NCBI GenBank assembly: GCA_965153355.1
Contig: OZ231127.1
Span: forward strand, 16,740,001-16,804,000
Direction of reading: 5' to 3'
Origin: Flaccisagitta enflata
Taxonomy: Eukaryota; Chaetognatha; Sagittoidea; Aphragmophora
Length of the DNA stretch: 64,000 nt
In this document: in pieces, positions 10,909-22,709 of the stretch
Position numbering within the stretch: position 1 is the first letter of the stretch
Layout: the number at the start of each line of letters is the position of its first letter
Notes under the pieces: model-generated
Database searches by the model: none
What the model saw: the letters and a program-made list of their open reading frames with translations, nothing else
Told to the model about the DNA's origin: nothing
Program-made: the position numbers and the translations under genes

Positions 10909-11421
10909 ATCAACAACAAGCCCAAGAGGGCAACAGTCGCGTGCGTCTGGAAATGACAAACAAAAGAGTTCCTCCCCCCAAGGCCACGCAATATGTATTG
11001 ATAAAATGTCGATACAATATCGATACAATATCGACACAATATTGGTACAATATCGATACAATATTGGTACAATATCGATACAATATTGGTACGATACAAT
11101 ACCCAAAAACTTCCAAAAACACCCAAAAATACCCAAAACTACTCAAAGATACCCAGAAATACCCAATGATACTCAAAAATACCAAGCAGTACCCAAAAAT
11201 ATCTGAAAATACCCTAAAGTACCGTAAGTACCTAGAAAAACTTAAAAACCCAAAAGTACCCTGAAGTACCCTAAAGTACTCTAAAGTACCCTGAAATACC
11301 CAAGAGTACCTTAAATTACCTTAAAAAACCTTAAAAAGTCATAATTTTAAAAATGTTACGTACCGACCGACCTACCGACCAACATGGCAAGGTGTAGAGT
11401 TGCGTGCACGCGACTAAAAAT
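10909..11421 (+). mobile_element. Family H element with private internal repeats
   Basis: The 5' end is CAACAACAAGCCCAAGAGGG followed by AGTCGCGTGCGT. The 3' end is GGTGTAGAG, the hairpin GTTGCGTGCACGCGAC, and TAAAAA. Inside are a 17-18-bp array around TATCGATACAATATTGG (about 11005-11098) and an ACCCAAAAATACCCAAAA-type array (about 11100-11330). Same ends as the 2.4-kb and 53-kb copies, different filling. Confidence 0.6.
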
Positions 11422-11629
11422 GGAGCTCACAAAAGCAAATAAACTAGGCTAAATGAGCAAGAAAAACTAACAACAGAATTTCATTTTTTTGATGTGTCCT
11501 CTCATCTCTATGATAGGCTGTGTCCGTTGGTTGGTTGGTTGGTAACGCATTCATTAAAAACATCAAAATTAAGCATTTTTTCAACAGAAAAGTGGTTCTT
11601 CCCCAGTAAAAGAAGCAAATATCAAGTAA

Positions 11630-12598
11630 CCATGGCAAAATAAAAAACCGAACAAATTTTGAGAGAGCAAAAATGTATGAAGATGTTGACCAATTTGCAT
11701 AAAATTTACAGTGAATGATAACCATGATTTGAACTATGTCTGGTTAAAATTTCATCAAAATCCGTCGAAAACTTTAGCCGCTATCACATTTTTTCTGAAG
11801 TCACCTCTTTTTTGGACTGCCAGAGATGACATTTATCCTAAATCAAAATAATACCATTTTTAGCAAAATTGGCACTGTGCAAAAAGTCTTGGGAGTTTTG
11901 TCATGATTTTTTAACTGTAGTCTGATGGTGATATTTACTAATACTAGGCAAAATTCGTTTCTACTCAGATAAAGTCTAGTGGGGTAAATATTGGATGATT
12001 GTAAGCTTGCTCAGGATAAGAAATAATCTGCTACCTGTTAGAATATTTTTGCGATTTGGGGGACTAAAACTGCTTCAATCTTCACAAAAATTTTACTGGA
12101 GATGAACCATATGAACAAAAGTTTCCAGTTAAAAAATCATGATGATTGGTAAAAAACTACGGCCTTAACATTAATTTATATTTCAGATTTCATCTTTATT
12201 TATCTCATTCTTAAAACCACAAAAAATTTTCTAAGTAAACTTGCTGTTTCTGCTAAAATAATCATAGTTTTGTACTGAAATTTTTACCACAGCCTGCTAA
12301 CAATGTGGTCTACTTCTACTTAAAATTTCATCAAAATCGGACTAGATTTAGTATGTTTTTTTAAAGATTGTTTATTCAATCTTTGTAAATTCTTATGTGT
12401 GTACATTGAATTTCTGATCATCTGACAAGTACTTTTAAAAAATCTATAATTCATAAACTATTTAGACCAGGTCATCGATTTTTTTAGTGATGCTTAAGGA
12501 TACTAAAAAGTAACGTCAGTAAAAATTTCAGCACACTGGGTGAATTTTCAAAGGATTTATGAGCAAAAGAAGTAACTGTTCGGTTTTTTATTTTGCCA
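11630..12598. mobile_element. Non-autonomous terminal-inverted-repeat element
   Basis: CATGGCAAAATAAAAAACCG at the left end reappears inverted as CGGTTTTTTATTTTGCCATA at the right end, giving terminal repeats of about 24 bp around roughly 920 bp of non-coding, AT-rich DNA. No transposase is encoded. Confidence 0.6.
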
Positions 12599-13218
12599 TA
12601 GGACGCACTGAAATTAGAGTAAGAGGAATTTACCCAGAGGACAAAGTTACCATTCACTTCACTATTTTTGCTTACGTCAATGCTTGTTTTTTTTTTTTTT
12701 TGCACTGAAATGTATAAACTTACATGAGGAAACCGAAATGTCACTGTCGAATGACAAAAATGCAAAAAGATTGAAGGAAATTCGATTCTAATGAGACTAA
12801 AAAGTGAAAAAATAGTGACAATCATTTCAGTAACTGCTTATTGAAAATTTTAAATTTGCATAAAAAATCCAAATATCATTAAAATAAGAACATAGCGCCC
12901 TCACCATATGTTATAGGAATCGCGCTATGTTCTTGTTTTGTTGATGTTTTGATTTTCTATGCAAATTTAAAATTTTCAATGAACCATGGTACATTGACAA
13001 AAGAAGTTTTTTATTGTATTTCGCATATTTTTTTCAGCTCAAAAGTAAAGGATTGGAGTTTAAAACTGGCATATGCAAGTCAATTCATGCAAAATATGGC
13101 TGTTGAAGGTTTAATTGAAAACATAAAAACAAAAATTATCATTAAATTTCATTTTATAAATTTCATGATTTATCTAGCTCGGGTAGCAAATTCTATGGTA
13201 ATTTTCAGTGCGTCATAG
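12599..13218. mobile_element. Second nested palindromic element
   Basis: GACGCACTGAAATTAGAG at the left end and GGTAATTTTCAGTGCGTCAT at the right end are inverted. The centre has near-perfect inverted arms at about 12838-12898 and 12924-12985 around GAACATAGCGC and GCGCTATGTTC. Confidence 0.6.
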
Positions 13219-13337
13219 TTAATTCATTCATTCAATCATTCATTCATTCACAAAGGACATTCATTTATAAAAAAAACATTCATTCATAAAAAACGTTCAT
13301 TCGAGAGGAAGCATCGTTGGCCTACTTGACCTTGTTA

Positions 13338-13597
13338 AACTTTTTTAGGAGTGTATTATCTGAGTCAAATTTACCTGAAAAGTTTTACTTCTGACTTTTT
13401 TCTTCTTTGTGAATTTTGGTTTTGAATGCTAAAAAGGATACTTTTTCATACCGCCCTACCTCACATGCTTTCAAAGATTTTTTTCTACAGGGTTTTTAAG
13501 AGAAGTAACTGCAAAGTCAGGATAATTTTGCACACCCCGTTATATTCTCAAATTATTTAATTCATCTGACAGAAAAATGTATCATAAGAATTAGGTT
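13338..13597. other. Non-coding spacer
   Basis: No gene or repeat unit recognised. Confidence 0.3.
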
Positions 13598-13737
13598 AAA
13601 CAAGGCCGGATACACGGCCACCGGTTACGGACGGATGGGCAGGGGCGGAAATGCGCGTTTTCCCACTTTTCAACTCGTGCTGACGGACTAACGGATGGAC
13701 AAAGCCTCTTATAGAATTGTGTGTCCGCAACTTAAAA
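13598..13737 (+). mobile_element. Family H subfamily III element, short copy
   Basis: The 5' end is AAACAAGGCCGGATACACGG, then GGTTACGGACGGATGGGCAG. The 3' end is ACTAACGGATGGACAAAGCC, then TTATAGAATTG, TGTCCGCAACTT and AAAA. About 140 bp, no internal array. Confidence 0.65.
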
Positions 13738-13888
13738 CCTAAATTATTCCTCCAGTTTGGCTGTACATACTTTTAAAAACACACTGTAGAGTGCGGTGTA
13801 TCACTCAGTTGGCGAGCGGTACAATTAACGATGGATGCGGTACGATGGAGGAATGCGATAAACTTATCCATCCAGTAGCTTTACTCAC

Positions 13889-14056
13889 ATCTTCATGTAC
13901 ATGTGGAGTTTCGAAAGCTTTCAGCTGATCCCTGCTCTCGTAGATCGAACTCCACCAACTTTCAAATTCAGTATAGGAAACCAAAGCCGCGTGTTCTTCC
14001 ATCATCGCGTCACGCTGAATAATCTTGACACCCGCCTTCTTTATCTTTTCCCACAG
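13889..14056 (-). CDS. Putative gene A, internal exon (56 codons, no family recognised)
   Basis: Minus-strand acceptor TTCGAGGTTAG, a fully open 168-base stretch, and donor GTGAGTAAAG. Both boundaries are phase 0. The peptide has strongly protein-like composition, for example IIQRDAMMEEHAALVSY, then FESWWSSIYESRDQL and TPHVHED at the end. The phase-0 acceptor fits the donor of the exon at 14860-14972. I do not recognise the domain; it would sit between the N- and C-terminal lectin-like parts if the chain is one gene. Confidence 0.6.
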
Positions 14057-14751
14057 CTAACCTCGAAATAACAAACCAGACCAAAAATAAAAATTGGCAG
14101 TTTAGCTTGACAATTTAACTGTCTTTGAACAAGTTCATCTCTTACGACCCTTGATAAGACAGTGCTTCAAATTTTTTTAGGCAGGGATATTGAGACAAAA
14201 ACTGCTTGCAAGCTACATCATCAATCATGAGCCGCTAGTAAATCAGCTTAATTTTGAGGTCCCAGATTTTATTGTTTGCAGTTTTTATTTTGAAACAGGA
14301 ACCTAAGAAATGTTTCAATGAAAGTTCGCGCAAATATTTGAACTTTTCCTCAGCCAATGGTATCTTTGGAATTGTGGCGTTTATTTTCTTCAGCCTGAAG
14401 GCGACAGTTTCAAACAAAAGCATCATACAAGAGATAAATAAAAAAATATCGACTTAAATTTCAGACTATTCACGTAGATAATCAAGGTGAATCAAGGTGA
14501 AAAATTGATGTGCGATAAGAAACAAAATGCGCAACTGGGTACCACTTTTAGCTACTTTTGTTTACTTCATCGTTTTTTAGAACTGGCGACTCTTTTTTGC
14601 TGATGAATCAAATGTCTGACCACCGATCCGGTATTTTTTCATCTCTTAAATATTTTTCGTTTCACAATGATCAACATTTAGAGAGAATTAAGTAAGAAGC
14701 ACGTTTAAACCGACATCAAGGGTAAGCTGCGCACAATGAAAATAACAAAAA

Positions 14752-14828
<77 letters not shown>

Positions 14829-14859
14829 GCCTTAACGATTACATAGGGCGCTCGCTTAC
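14057..14859. other. Putative intron with a (CT)n tract
   Basis: AT-rich, no gene seen. An uninterrupted (CT)n microsatellite of about 70 bp occupies about 14754-14825, close to the next exon's donor. Confidence 0.5.
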
Positions 14860-14972
14860 CTCCGGTTTCAGATGCTTCCCTAAGCCCGGCATTTGAAGCC
14901 AGCCTACAGCGTCTTTTTTGCAGTAACTGTAGTGACTGAGTGTTCCGTTTTCCACATCACCTGACCCTTTTT
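14860..14972 (-). CDS. Putative gene A, internal exon (113 bases)
   Basis: Minus-strand acceptor CCGCATCTTTCAG, then two bases completing a codon and 37 codons, then donor GTAAGCG. The peptide includes GDVENGTLSHYSYCKKDAVG and WLQMPGLGKHLKPE, with one cysteine and one NGT glycosylation sequon. The phase-1 acceptor fits the phase-1 donor of the candidate exon at 17183-17275; the phase-0 donor fits the exon at 13889-14056. No family recognised. Confidence 0.6.
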
Positions 14973-15924
14973 CTGAAAGATGCGGATTGAAAGTATATTT
15001 CCTTGGGTTATTTCCTTTTGTTTGTCTAGTTGTTTGTCTAGCTGTTTGTCTAGTTGTTTGTCAAGCTGTTTGTCTAGTCCTTTTGTTTGTCTAGCCTTTT
15101 AAAGGGTGTAAGACAACCATTGGAACTCAGATGAATGACTCAAATTAATGACATCATGATAGATATTGACTTGAAGTTAAAATAAACAGATTGGTCCCAT
15201 TTTAAGAAATCGTTAAAACTCTTTTAAATGCCATGCATCTGGCGATGGAAGCTCATTTTTATCGGAAGCAGCATTGTTCCTAAGTGGACAATGCTGCTGG
15301 AAATCTGTGAAGAATAAAAATCAAATAACAAAGTGTGACGGACCAACCTACCAACTGTAACAAAAAATGGAGGAATTTTAGAAAGAAACCGAAACAGCTG
15401 AAAAGGGCAACAGTCACGTGCTTCATTTTGAAATTGCGACCACAAACTTTTTTTCTTCCTTCCTTCCTTCCTTCCTTCCTTTCTTCCTTCCTTCCTTCCT
15501 TCCTTCCTTTCCTCCCTTCCATTCCTCTCATCCTTCTTACCATCCTTCTATACCTTCCTTTCCATCTTTCCTTCCTTCCATACCGCAAAGAAACTTGGCT
15601 CATAGGCGCGATGGTCATGTGCGCTATTGGCCTTGTTTGCTAGCGCTTGTTTGCTACTGCGTTCATTGCCCTAGCATTAGTTTTTCCCAGTTGGCAATTT
15701 CTTTGGCGCAATCATTTTTTTCTAGCGCATGAGCCCACTAGGGCATACTATCTTAGAAATAAAAATGTTTCCGCACATTTACATGTATATCTCCAATTAG
15801 AATCAATAAATCATCAAAAAATTGGTGAGATAATTAAAGCCCTTCAAATTTGCAAGCAATCTACGGTTTGTGTAGACTGCTTGCAAATTTGAAGAGCTAC
15901 ATTTATATCATCAATTTTTCTATG
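14973..15924. other. Putative intron with short repeats
   Basis: Nothing coding seen. There is a TTTGTCTAGTTG-type tandem stretch at about 15018-15095, a (TTCC)n tract at about 15455-15560, and a small palindrome at about 15835-15895 built on CAAATTTGCAAGCAATCTAC. GGGCAACAGTCACGTGC near 15402 resembles a family H 5' end. Confidence 0.45.
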
Positions 15925-16170
15925 ATGATTGTATCTGGACAGAAATATCAACGATGGTGAAAATTGAAATCCGAAAATTTTCGATCCGTACACGAATCTT
16001 CTTCAGTCGGAAAAGAAATATGGGAAAAGAGACAGAGATAAAGAAATATGGAAATATGGAAGAGAGAAAGAAGAAGAAGGAAGGAAATAAAGGCAAAAGC
16101 CCAGAGCCCAGAGGCCCGGATTTCAATTTTCACCATCGTTGATATTTGTGTCCAAATACAATCATTATGC
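15925..16170. repeat. Palindromic element
   Basis: TGATTGTATCTGGACAGAAA and ATATCAACGATGGTGAAAAT on the left reappear inverted as ATTTTCACCATCGTTGATAT and GTGTCCAAATACAATCA on the right, with arms of about 50 bp around an AG-rich centre. Confidence 0.75.
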
Positions 16171-16939
16171 CTCAAGCTCAACGACTCAACTTTCACCTTA
16201 AATTTTTCTATGATTTGTTAAATCCCTTTGGCGCTATAAGTGTTAACGTAGCAAAAGGAAACATCAAGAAAATTGCTAGAAAAGTCAGGAATGCCATCAC
16301 TGCAGAGAACTTAGAGAAGCTGTGCAAACTACTTCCTTGATTAATGGCGTTAGTTATTTAGTCAAAAGGGGCTAGAATTGAATATTCACAGATCTGCAAT
16401 TGATTTGTGTTCAACTTTATGTCAATAAATAAACTAATGTTACAGGTGGAAACTTTTTTTTTTCTAAGATAGTAAGCGCATTAGTGCATATTTATTTCCT
16501 GGCTCTGCTCTTCCTCAAAACAGTAGACACATTTTTTAAGGGTTAACACTTAAACATAATTCTCTCATTTTTTAATAGAATTAGAGATCATCTCAAAGAT
16601 GGAAGGGAAGGAGAAAAAAAAAAATCTACTTTTTTTGCAATTTTTGAAAATACATGATGAACTTTAAACTATTGGCATTTCTAAACGGTTTGATGCCTAG
16701 TCATAGATTGAAAGAGACGAGATTGCGCTCAGATTGTAAATTTGTCGACATAGATTGGAATGCTCATAAATTTTGTTTACTGATCGAAAAGATATCTTTT
16801 ATCAAAGGTGCAGAAAGTCAATACTTTTTTAAGGTGCTTCCAAACATATTTACAGGATAGTACTTCCCATCCTAAACATCATTGAAAGAGCAATGAATAA
16901 CAAATAATTACAAAAAAAAAAAAAAAGGGCTAGTGTATT
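16171..16939. other. Putative intron, AT-rich
   Basis: No gene or clear repeat seen. Confidence 0.35.
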
Positions 16940-17149
16940 TTTAGTTGCGTGCACGCGACTCTACAACCTGCTTTGTCCGTTGGTTGGTTGGTTGGTTGGT
17001 CGGTCGGTCTGTTGGTCATGTTTTACTTTTTTTATGATTTTTTTTTTTTTTGACCCACTGCTCTTGCCCAAATGGTCTAGTGACCTCAAATATAGCCCCT
17101 GCCCACCCACACGCGACTGCGGTAGCCGTGTATCCGGCCTTGTTTTCAA
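16940..17149 (-). mobile_element. Family H subfamily I element, reversed, short copy
   Basis: On the plus strand it starts TTTTTAGTTGCGTGCACGCG with ACTCTACAACCTGC and (TTGG)n/(TCGG)n. It ends CCACACGCGACTGCGGTAGC, then CGTGTATCCGGCCTTGTTTT. The subterminal word ACACGCGACT is complementary to the hairpin arm. Confidence 0.65.
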
Positions 17150-17182
17150 TGTACAATAACATATGACCTGACGTACACTTAC

Positions 17183-17275
17183 TTTTGATTTCAAGGTCAC
17201 AAAAAGACTGAGCAGACCCATCTTCCACATACATGGAGAAGTCGTATCGCTGTGCATTTTTTTTTTTTGCATCTT
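17183..17275 (-). CDS. Putative gene A, weak internal exon
   Basis: The donor GTAAGTG is good. The acceptor is uncertain: the best choice, after TCTAAG, gives a 93-base exon with phase 1 at both ends. It contains RYDFSMYVEDGSAQSFCDLE and one cysteine. The upstream sequence has a run of twelve A, so slippage could move the frame. Supported by a protein-like composition and by fitting the phases of both neighbours; the acceptor is the weak point. Confidence 0.35.
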
Positions 17276-17395
17276 CTTAGACCTGTGGATAACATTCTTT
17301 CACCTTGCTGCAAACAACCGCAAGTCAACATAAAACAGGCTAGATAAACATCGCAATGTACCCATCTGAAGCTGCTGAATTGCTAATTGGCTCAC

Positions 17396-17492
17396 CTATC
17401 CAGTAATCTAATCCATTGCTAAACGTCATGTTCTGATCAGCTTGTGCTCGCCTTGTCAGCAGACGTTGAATCATCATCAGATGTTCAGTTAC
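17396..17492 (-). CDS. Putative gene A, C-type-lectin-like internal exon
   Basis: Minus-strand acceptor GGTTTAG, 32 codons plus one base, donor GTGAGC. The peptide starts VTEHLMMIQRLLTRR, has an NMT sequon and ends GLDYWI. This matches the second helix and the following YWIG strand of C-type lectin domains. The acceptor is phase 0, exactly matching the donor of the exon at 19213-19313, whose product is the first lectin helix. Domain identity rests on motif order, not on a search. Confidence 0.6.
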
Positions 17493-18691
17493 CTAAACCG
17501 AAATAAGTATACATTGTGTTAAGGGGGCATTTAACAGACCAACGATATCGATGACATGATCTACACTCTTTTTAGTTTATAAGGAATAGCAAAATTTTTC
17601 TGAGCCTGGGACGTCCTTAAATTTTTGTAGATTTAAGGCTAAGATGTTCTGAATATGTCCTTAATCGGGGAAAAAAGTCGAAGTCAGTCTTCGACTTTTT
17701 GACATATTCGAGAGAAATAGGGTTTTCATTTTTCGGGAAAAAAGTCGAAGTCAGTCTTCGATTTTTTGACATATTCAAGAGAAATAGGGTTTTCATTTTC
17801 TTATGCGGAAGTTGAGGCTCTCCTAGGGCTGATTGGGGCCTCCGATGAAATTGATAGGGTAAGTAGATTTGATAATTCTCTTTCATTTGGCGCCAAGCAG
17901 AATGCTTTATAACAAATATTTTTTGCGCTATGATTTTTTAAAGATTTATTTACGAAAAATTTGAATGAATTTTTTTTTTATTTTTTTTATTTTGTGTAGG
18001 ATCAATAAAGGAGTGTATCTATGTTTACTTGAGCATGCAAATCCAAAAAAAAATTTTATGAGCACAGCTGCTCATCTGTGAGGGCGTTTTGAGCATTTTA
18101 GCTCATTTAGCTCACTTAGCTCAGTCTATTCTTTCTGATTTTAAATACGATAAATGAATGAATATTTTCATACTTGTTTAAGCAAGTAAATTAAAAAAAC
18201 ATGTCAGTGAGCAGAGCTGCTCATCTGTGGTGTTTTTAAGTATTCTAGCTCATTTAGCTCATTTAGCTTGCTCTTTTTGTCTGATTTAGAATAGGATAAA
18301 TGAATTAATATTTTGATTAAAGCATGCAAATACAGGAAAGCATATAAGTGAGCAAAGCTGGTTGTCTGGTTGAATTATTTTGAATATTTTAGCTCATTTA
18401 GCTCATTTGGCTCAGTTCTATTTTTCTTTGATTTTCAGTGCAATCAATACATACAATTGCTTTTGATTTGATCTAACAAATAAAGAAAATTTCAGTGACT
18501 GAAGACAAAAGCATGGTGAAAAGTGACCAATGCTTACGACTTTTTTCCTTACGGCGACAGCCGCCATTACTGGTATTTCTTGTAGTTATGATTCTATGAA
18601 CAAATAACAATTGTAAAAACTGATATCTATAATGAAGAATTGATTTACAAAGATAAAAAAATACACTGATTAATTTGTATTTATTCATGAA
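17493..18691. other. Putative intron with tandem duplications
   Basis: A 69-bp unit containing the hairpin AAGTCGAAGTCAGTCTTCGA occurs twice in tandem at about 17669-17801. A repeat of about 145 bp built on GAGCACAGCTGCTCATCTG and TTTTAGCTCATTTAGCTCA occurs about three times at 18000-18440. The block at about 17800-17960 (ending GCGCTATGATTTTTTAAAG) recurs in the same orientation at about 20020-20175. Confidence 0.6.
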
Positions 18692-18907
18692 AACAAGGCC
18701 GGATACACGGCTACCGAAGTCGCGTGCGGGTGGGCAGGGCCATATTTAAGGTCACTCCATCATTTGGGCAGGAGCAGTAAGGCCAAAGACAGCAAAAACC
18801 TAAAAAAAGTAAAGTGTGACGGTTGGACGGACCGACGGACCGACGGACCGACGGACAGACGGACCGACAAAGCGGGTTGTAGAGTCGCGTAGCACGCGAC
18901 TAAAAAT
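18692..18907 (+). mobile_element. Family H subfamily I element, short intact copy
   Basis: The 5' end is AAAACAAGGCCGGATACACG, then GCTACCGAAGTCGCGTGCGG. The 3' part has GACGGACCGACGGACCGACG, then GGTTGTAGAG and the hairpin AGTCGCGTAGCACGCGACT with AAAAA. A clean example of the family: 5' subterminal word, spacer, tetranucleotide repeat, hairpin. Confidence 0.7.
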
Positions 18908-19212
18908 AAATTCTATATATGACAATAAAGTAGTACTATTTTCTATTCCGAAGATATACTTTTAAAACAATCTTTACAAAAATGATTGAATCTGCAATAT
19001 GAAATAATCTTTTCTTCAAATCTGAGGCTGGGGCTTGTCCTTAAAGTATCCTTAATTTCTAGCCAAATTTCAGCCTCATGTCCTTAAAAACTTTGTCCTG
19101 ACTCAATAAAAAGCAATTTGCATTTTTGAATATTCACTAAGAATAGACCACAATCTGAAATCCCTCTGATCTTTCTGCCCACAGTAGATGTCACAAATTT
19201 CACACTTCTTAC
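18908..19212. repeat. Dispersed repeat fragment
   Basis: The block at about 18955-19110, with TTTTTAAGGACATGAGGCTG on the minus strand, matches 43640-43790 in inverted orientation. Otherwise non-coding. Confidence 0.5.
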
Positions 19213-19313
19213 CGCCATACACGCATCCTGACTTTGAACAGAGAGCAGCTTTGCACGCGGATGAATCGATGCACATCGCTTCTTAGCTTCATACCAACTC
19301 ACTTTCTCACTTT
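19213..19313 (-). CDS. Putative gene A, exon encoding the first helix of a C-type-lectin-like domain
   Basis: Minus-strand acceptor TTTCGCACAG, 101 bases, donor GTAAGAAG. The peptide contains VSWYEAKKRCASIHPRAKLL followed by SVQSQDACMA. This is the canonical C-type lectin pattern: W, A, x, x, C on the first helix, then a hydrophobic strand ending in (S/I)-x-S/D before the second helix. The exon ends phase 0 and continues into 17396-17492. A near-identical copy lies at 63820-63920. Upstream exons, including any signal peptide, were not identified. Confidence 0.7.
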
Positions 19314-20935
19314 CTGTGCGAAACAAATTCAGTACAAGTGTATTCAGGCTTGAAAGATTTAAAACAAGAGTTTGAAAAAAGTGCTTTTTACGAGCTATGA
19401 GTATAACGTTATATAAATTTCTCAGCATTTTTTTTTTTTTTTTTTTTTTTGCTTTTGTCATTTACTTTCTTGTATGACAAATTGTTCAAAAGCGACATAC
19501 GAAAAAAAAACATTTTGACTTAAGTCAAGTTATATTTTTTTTCTTTTAAGCTCAATGAAAAAGGTTTGTTTCATAGTTTAGGATAATCTGGGCTAAGTAA
19601 ATACTATTTATTTTGAAACAATGTCAGTTCAAAGTCAATGCTTTTAACTTTTTTAATTCAACTCTCGCGTAATGATCAATACCATTAATCGAATCAAATT
19701 TATAAAGAACTGAAATTCAAAATGGAAACATTCGAGAGGCGCAAAGAATGCATTCTTTGCCCCTCCCTGTAGTCACTGTACTACTTTGGCGGTTCGAATA
19801 GCAAAAAAATTGGAATTTCTTCTCTTCCCGCTAACCCAATCATATGGCTGAAAAGCCAATTGTTTTATTTATCATCATCTAATTTGCTAAGTATTGACCT
19901 TATCTTGATTTTTAAATTCAATTTTTGAAGATCTAATAATTTGGAAAAAAGTCAAAGAGACAAAGTCCCTTCAATCTTTTTGAGTCCTGCAGAGGAAAAC
20001 GGATTTCCCTATGTTTTATGAGGCGTTTGAGAAAGTTGCTGCATTTTCGGGCAGATTGAGACTACGCATGAAATTCATAGCTAAGAAAGAGCTAATTCTC
20101 CTCTTTCAGATGACGCCAAGCAGAATTCTGTGCGATCAATATTTTGGAGCTATGATTTTTTAAATCTTTTTATATTTTTTCAAATTTTTCACATTTTTTT
20201 TTGAAAACGAAGAATCGCGTTAGTTGAAGTCTATTTGAACTTTGAATTGTCCCAGGTGATGATTGTGCATCCTGGCAGCACAGTCTCTCTCTCATTTCAA
20301 CTCTGGACGCTATGAGAGGCTTTGTCCATCAGTCTATCTATTGGTCTGTTGGTCTGTCTGTCCGTCCAAGCGCAAAAGTGGAAAAACAAGCGGTCTGGAT
20401 GCTTGTGTGTGGGGGTAAAGGTTGGGCAGGGTTAGATGCCTCTATGCACCTGTCCTCAACAATATTGTAACCCCATGTTACATGATAGAAGGGGAGAGAG
20501 AAAATGAGAATGGGAGAAACAAGAGAGAGGGAAAGAGAGAAAGAGACGGGCAAACAAAGATCAGATAGAGAAACACATGTAGAGAGTGGAACAAACCTAA
20601 AAGAAGCCCAGAGAAAAAAAAAGGCAATCAACCAGACAAAACACAATCACAAAAAAATTCTAAAACCTAGCTCTTACAACTTTTTTCGTATGGCGAGAGC
20701 CGCCTTTATTGGTACTTGTCATGTCCACCGATCCTGTACCACTTTTTGCTTGTTTGAAATGATTTTAAAAATTCTATCCTCATTTAAGTTTTTTTTCCTC
20801 TGAACAAAGTCTATTCGTTCAATGCACAGTAATCATCCCAGGAATCAGGTCGTTCAATCCAAATGACGGAGTGAAAAAACCATGTAGTCTTATAGATGAC
20901 CGTTTTCCTCTTCTCAAAATTCATTCGTCTTCCGT
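19314..20935. other. Non-coding stretch
   Basis: No gene seen. A poly-T run lies near 19429-19450. A dispersed repeat copy lies at about 20020-20175. GACGCTATGAGAGGCTTTGT with CTGTCTGTCCG near 20305-20365 looks like a reversed family H 3' end, with a diverged 5' part near 20390-20480. AG-rich sequence follows. Confidence 0.4.
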
Positions 20936-21362
20936 TTTTGGGCAGCGGCCCCCAAGGGGACGATGTCCTGTAGAACACAGAGGGCCTTTCGTTCGTTCTC
21001 CGTTTGTCCCCCCCAGGCCCTCTCAGACCTGAAATCTGCCATATCAGGCCTAAAATTTACCCTCTTAGGCCTGAAATCTGCCCTCTCAGGCCTGAAATCT
21101 GCCCTCTCAGGCCTGAAATCTGCCCTCTCAGACCTGAAATCTGTCCTCTCAGGCCTGAAATCTGTCCTCACAGACCTGAAATCTGCCCTCTCAGGCCTTG
21201 AATCTGCGAGAAACAAACAAACAAACGAACGAAAGTCCCCCTGTGTTCTACAGGACATCGTCCTCTTCGGGGCCGCTGCCCTGCTTCCTCTCACTCCATT
21301 TTACAAACATGCAAGCAGGGCAACGGGTATCGCTGACCATATATTGCCCTTGGGCAACCTGT
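20936..21362 (+). repeat. Family G repeat, copy e
   Basis: The left arm GGGCAGCGGCCCCCAAGGGG with GTCCTGTAGAACACAGAGGG is matched inverted at about 21232-21282. The 21-bp CAGGCCTGAAATCTGCCCTC array lies between. The tail ends with the perfect hairpin TTGCCCTTGGGCAA (21344-21357). It abuts the next element directly. Confidence 0.8.
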
Positions 21363-21628
21363 TAGATGCGTCCTCGCATCTCTATAATAGGCTGTGTCCG
21401 TCGGTTGGTTGGTTGGTTGGTCGGTAACGCATTCATTAAAAACATCAAAATCAAGCAGTTTTTCAATAGAAAAGTGGTTCTACCCCAGTAAAAGAAGCAT
21501 ACATCAAGTAATTCATTCATTCAATCATTCATTCATTCACAAATAACATTCATTCATAAAAAAAAAAACATTCAATCATAAAAACGTTCATTCAAAGAGG
21601 ACGCATCGTTGGCCTACTTGGCCTTGTT
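21363..21628 (-). mobile_element. Family H subfamily II element, uninterrupted copy
   Basis: On the plus strand it starts GATGCGTCCTCGCATC (21365-21380, a perfect hairpin), then TCTATAATAGGCTGTGTCCG and (TTGG)n. It ends GAGGACGCATCGTTGGCCTA, then CTTGGCCTTGTT. It serves as the empty-site reference for the interrupted copy at 11490-13337. Confidence 0.75.
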
Positions 21629-21771
21629 TTTTAGCACTTCAAGTTTCCCATAGCGTTCAACGGGGAAGCAAATTTCCCCATACTTTTTCGTTGCTAAAGA
21701 GACTAACAATTGCCTTATAAACTCATCTATTAAACGAAAATCATCAAGAAGACAAAAACGAAAATGTTGTG

Positions 21772-22614
<843 letters not shown>

Positions 22615-22709
22615 GTTGTGGGTGTTGTCTGTTACACAGATGAACGGCTTAAATGTGTACAGGAAGAGGACCATGGTGTTAGGAACAAACAGAAGCCTGA
22701 CAGTATCTC

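Larger units (their letters stand above)
11490..13337 (-). mobile_element. Family H subfamily II element, interrupted by nested insertions
   Basis: Read on the plus strand it begins GATGTGTCCTCTCATC with TATGATAGGCTGTGTCCG and (GGTT)n, and ends ATCGTTGGCCTACTTGACC with TTGTT. Both flanks match the uninterrupted copy at 21363-21628. The match stops at about 11629 and resumes at about 13219, so about 1.59 kb was inserted into this copy. Confidence 0.7.
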
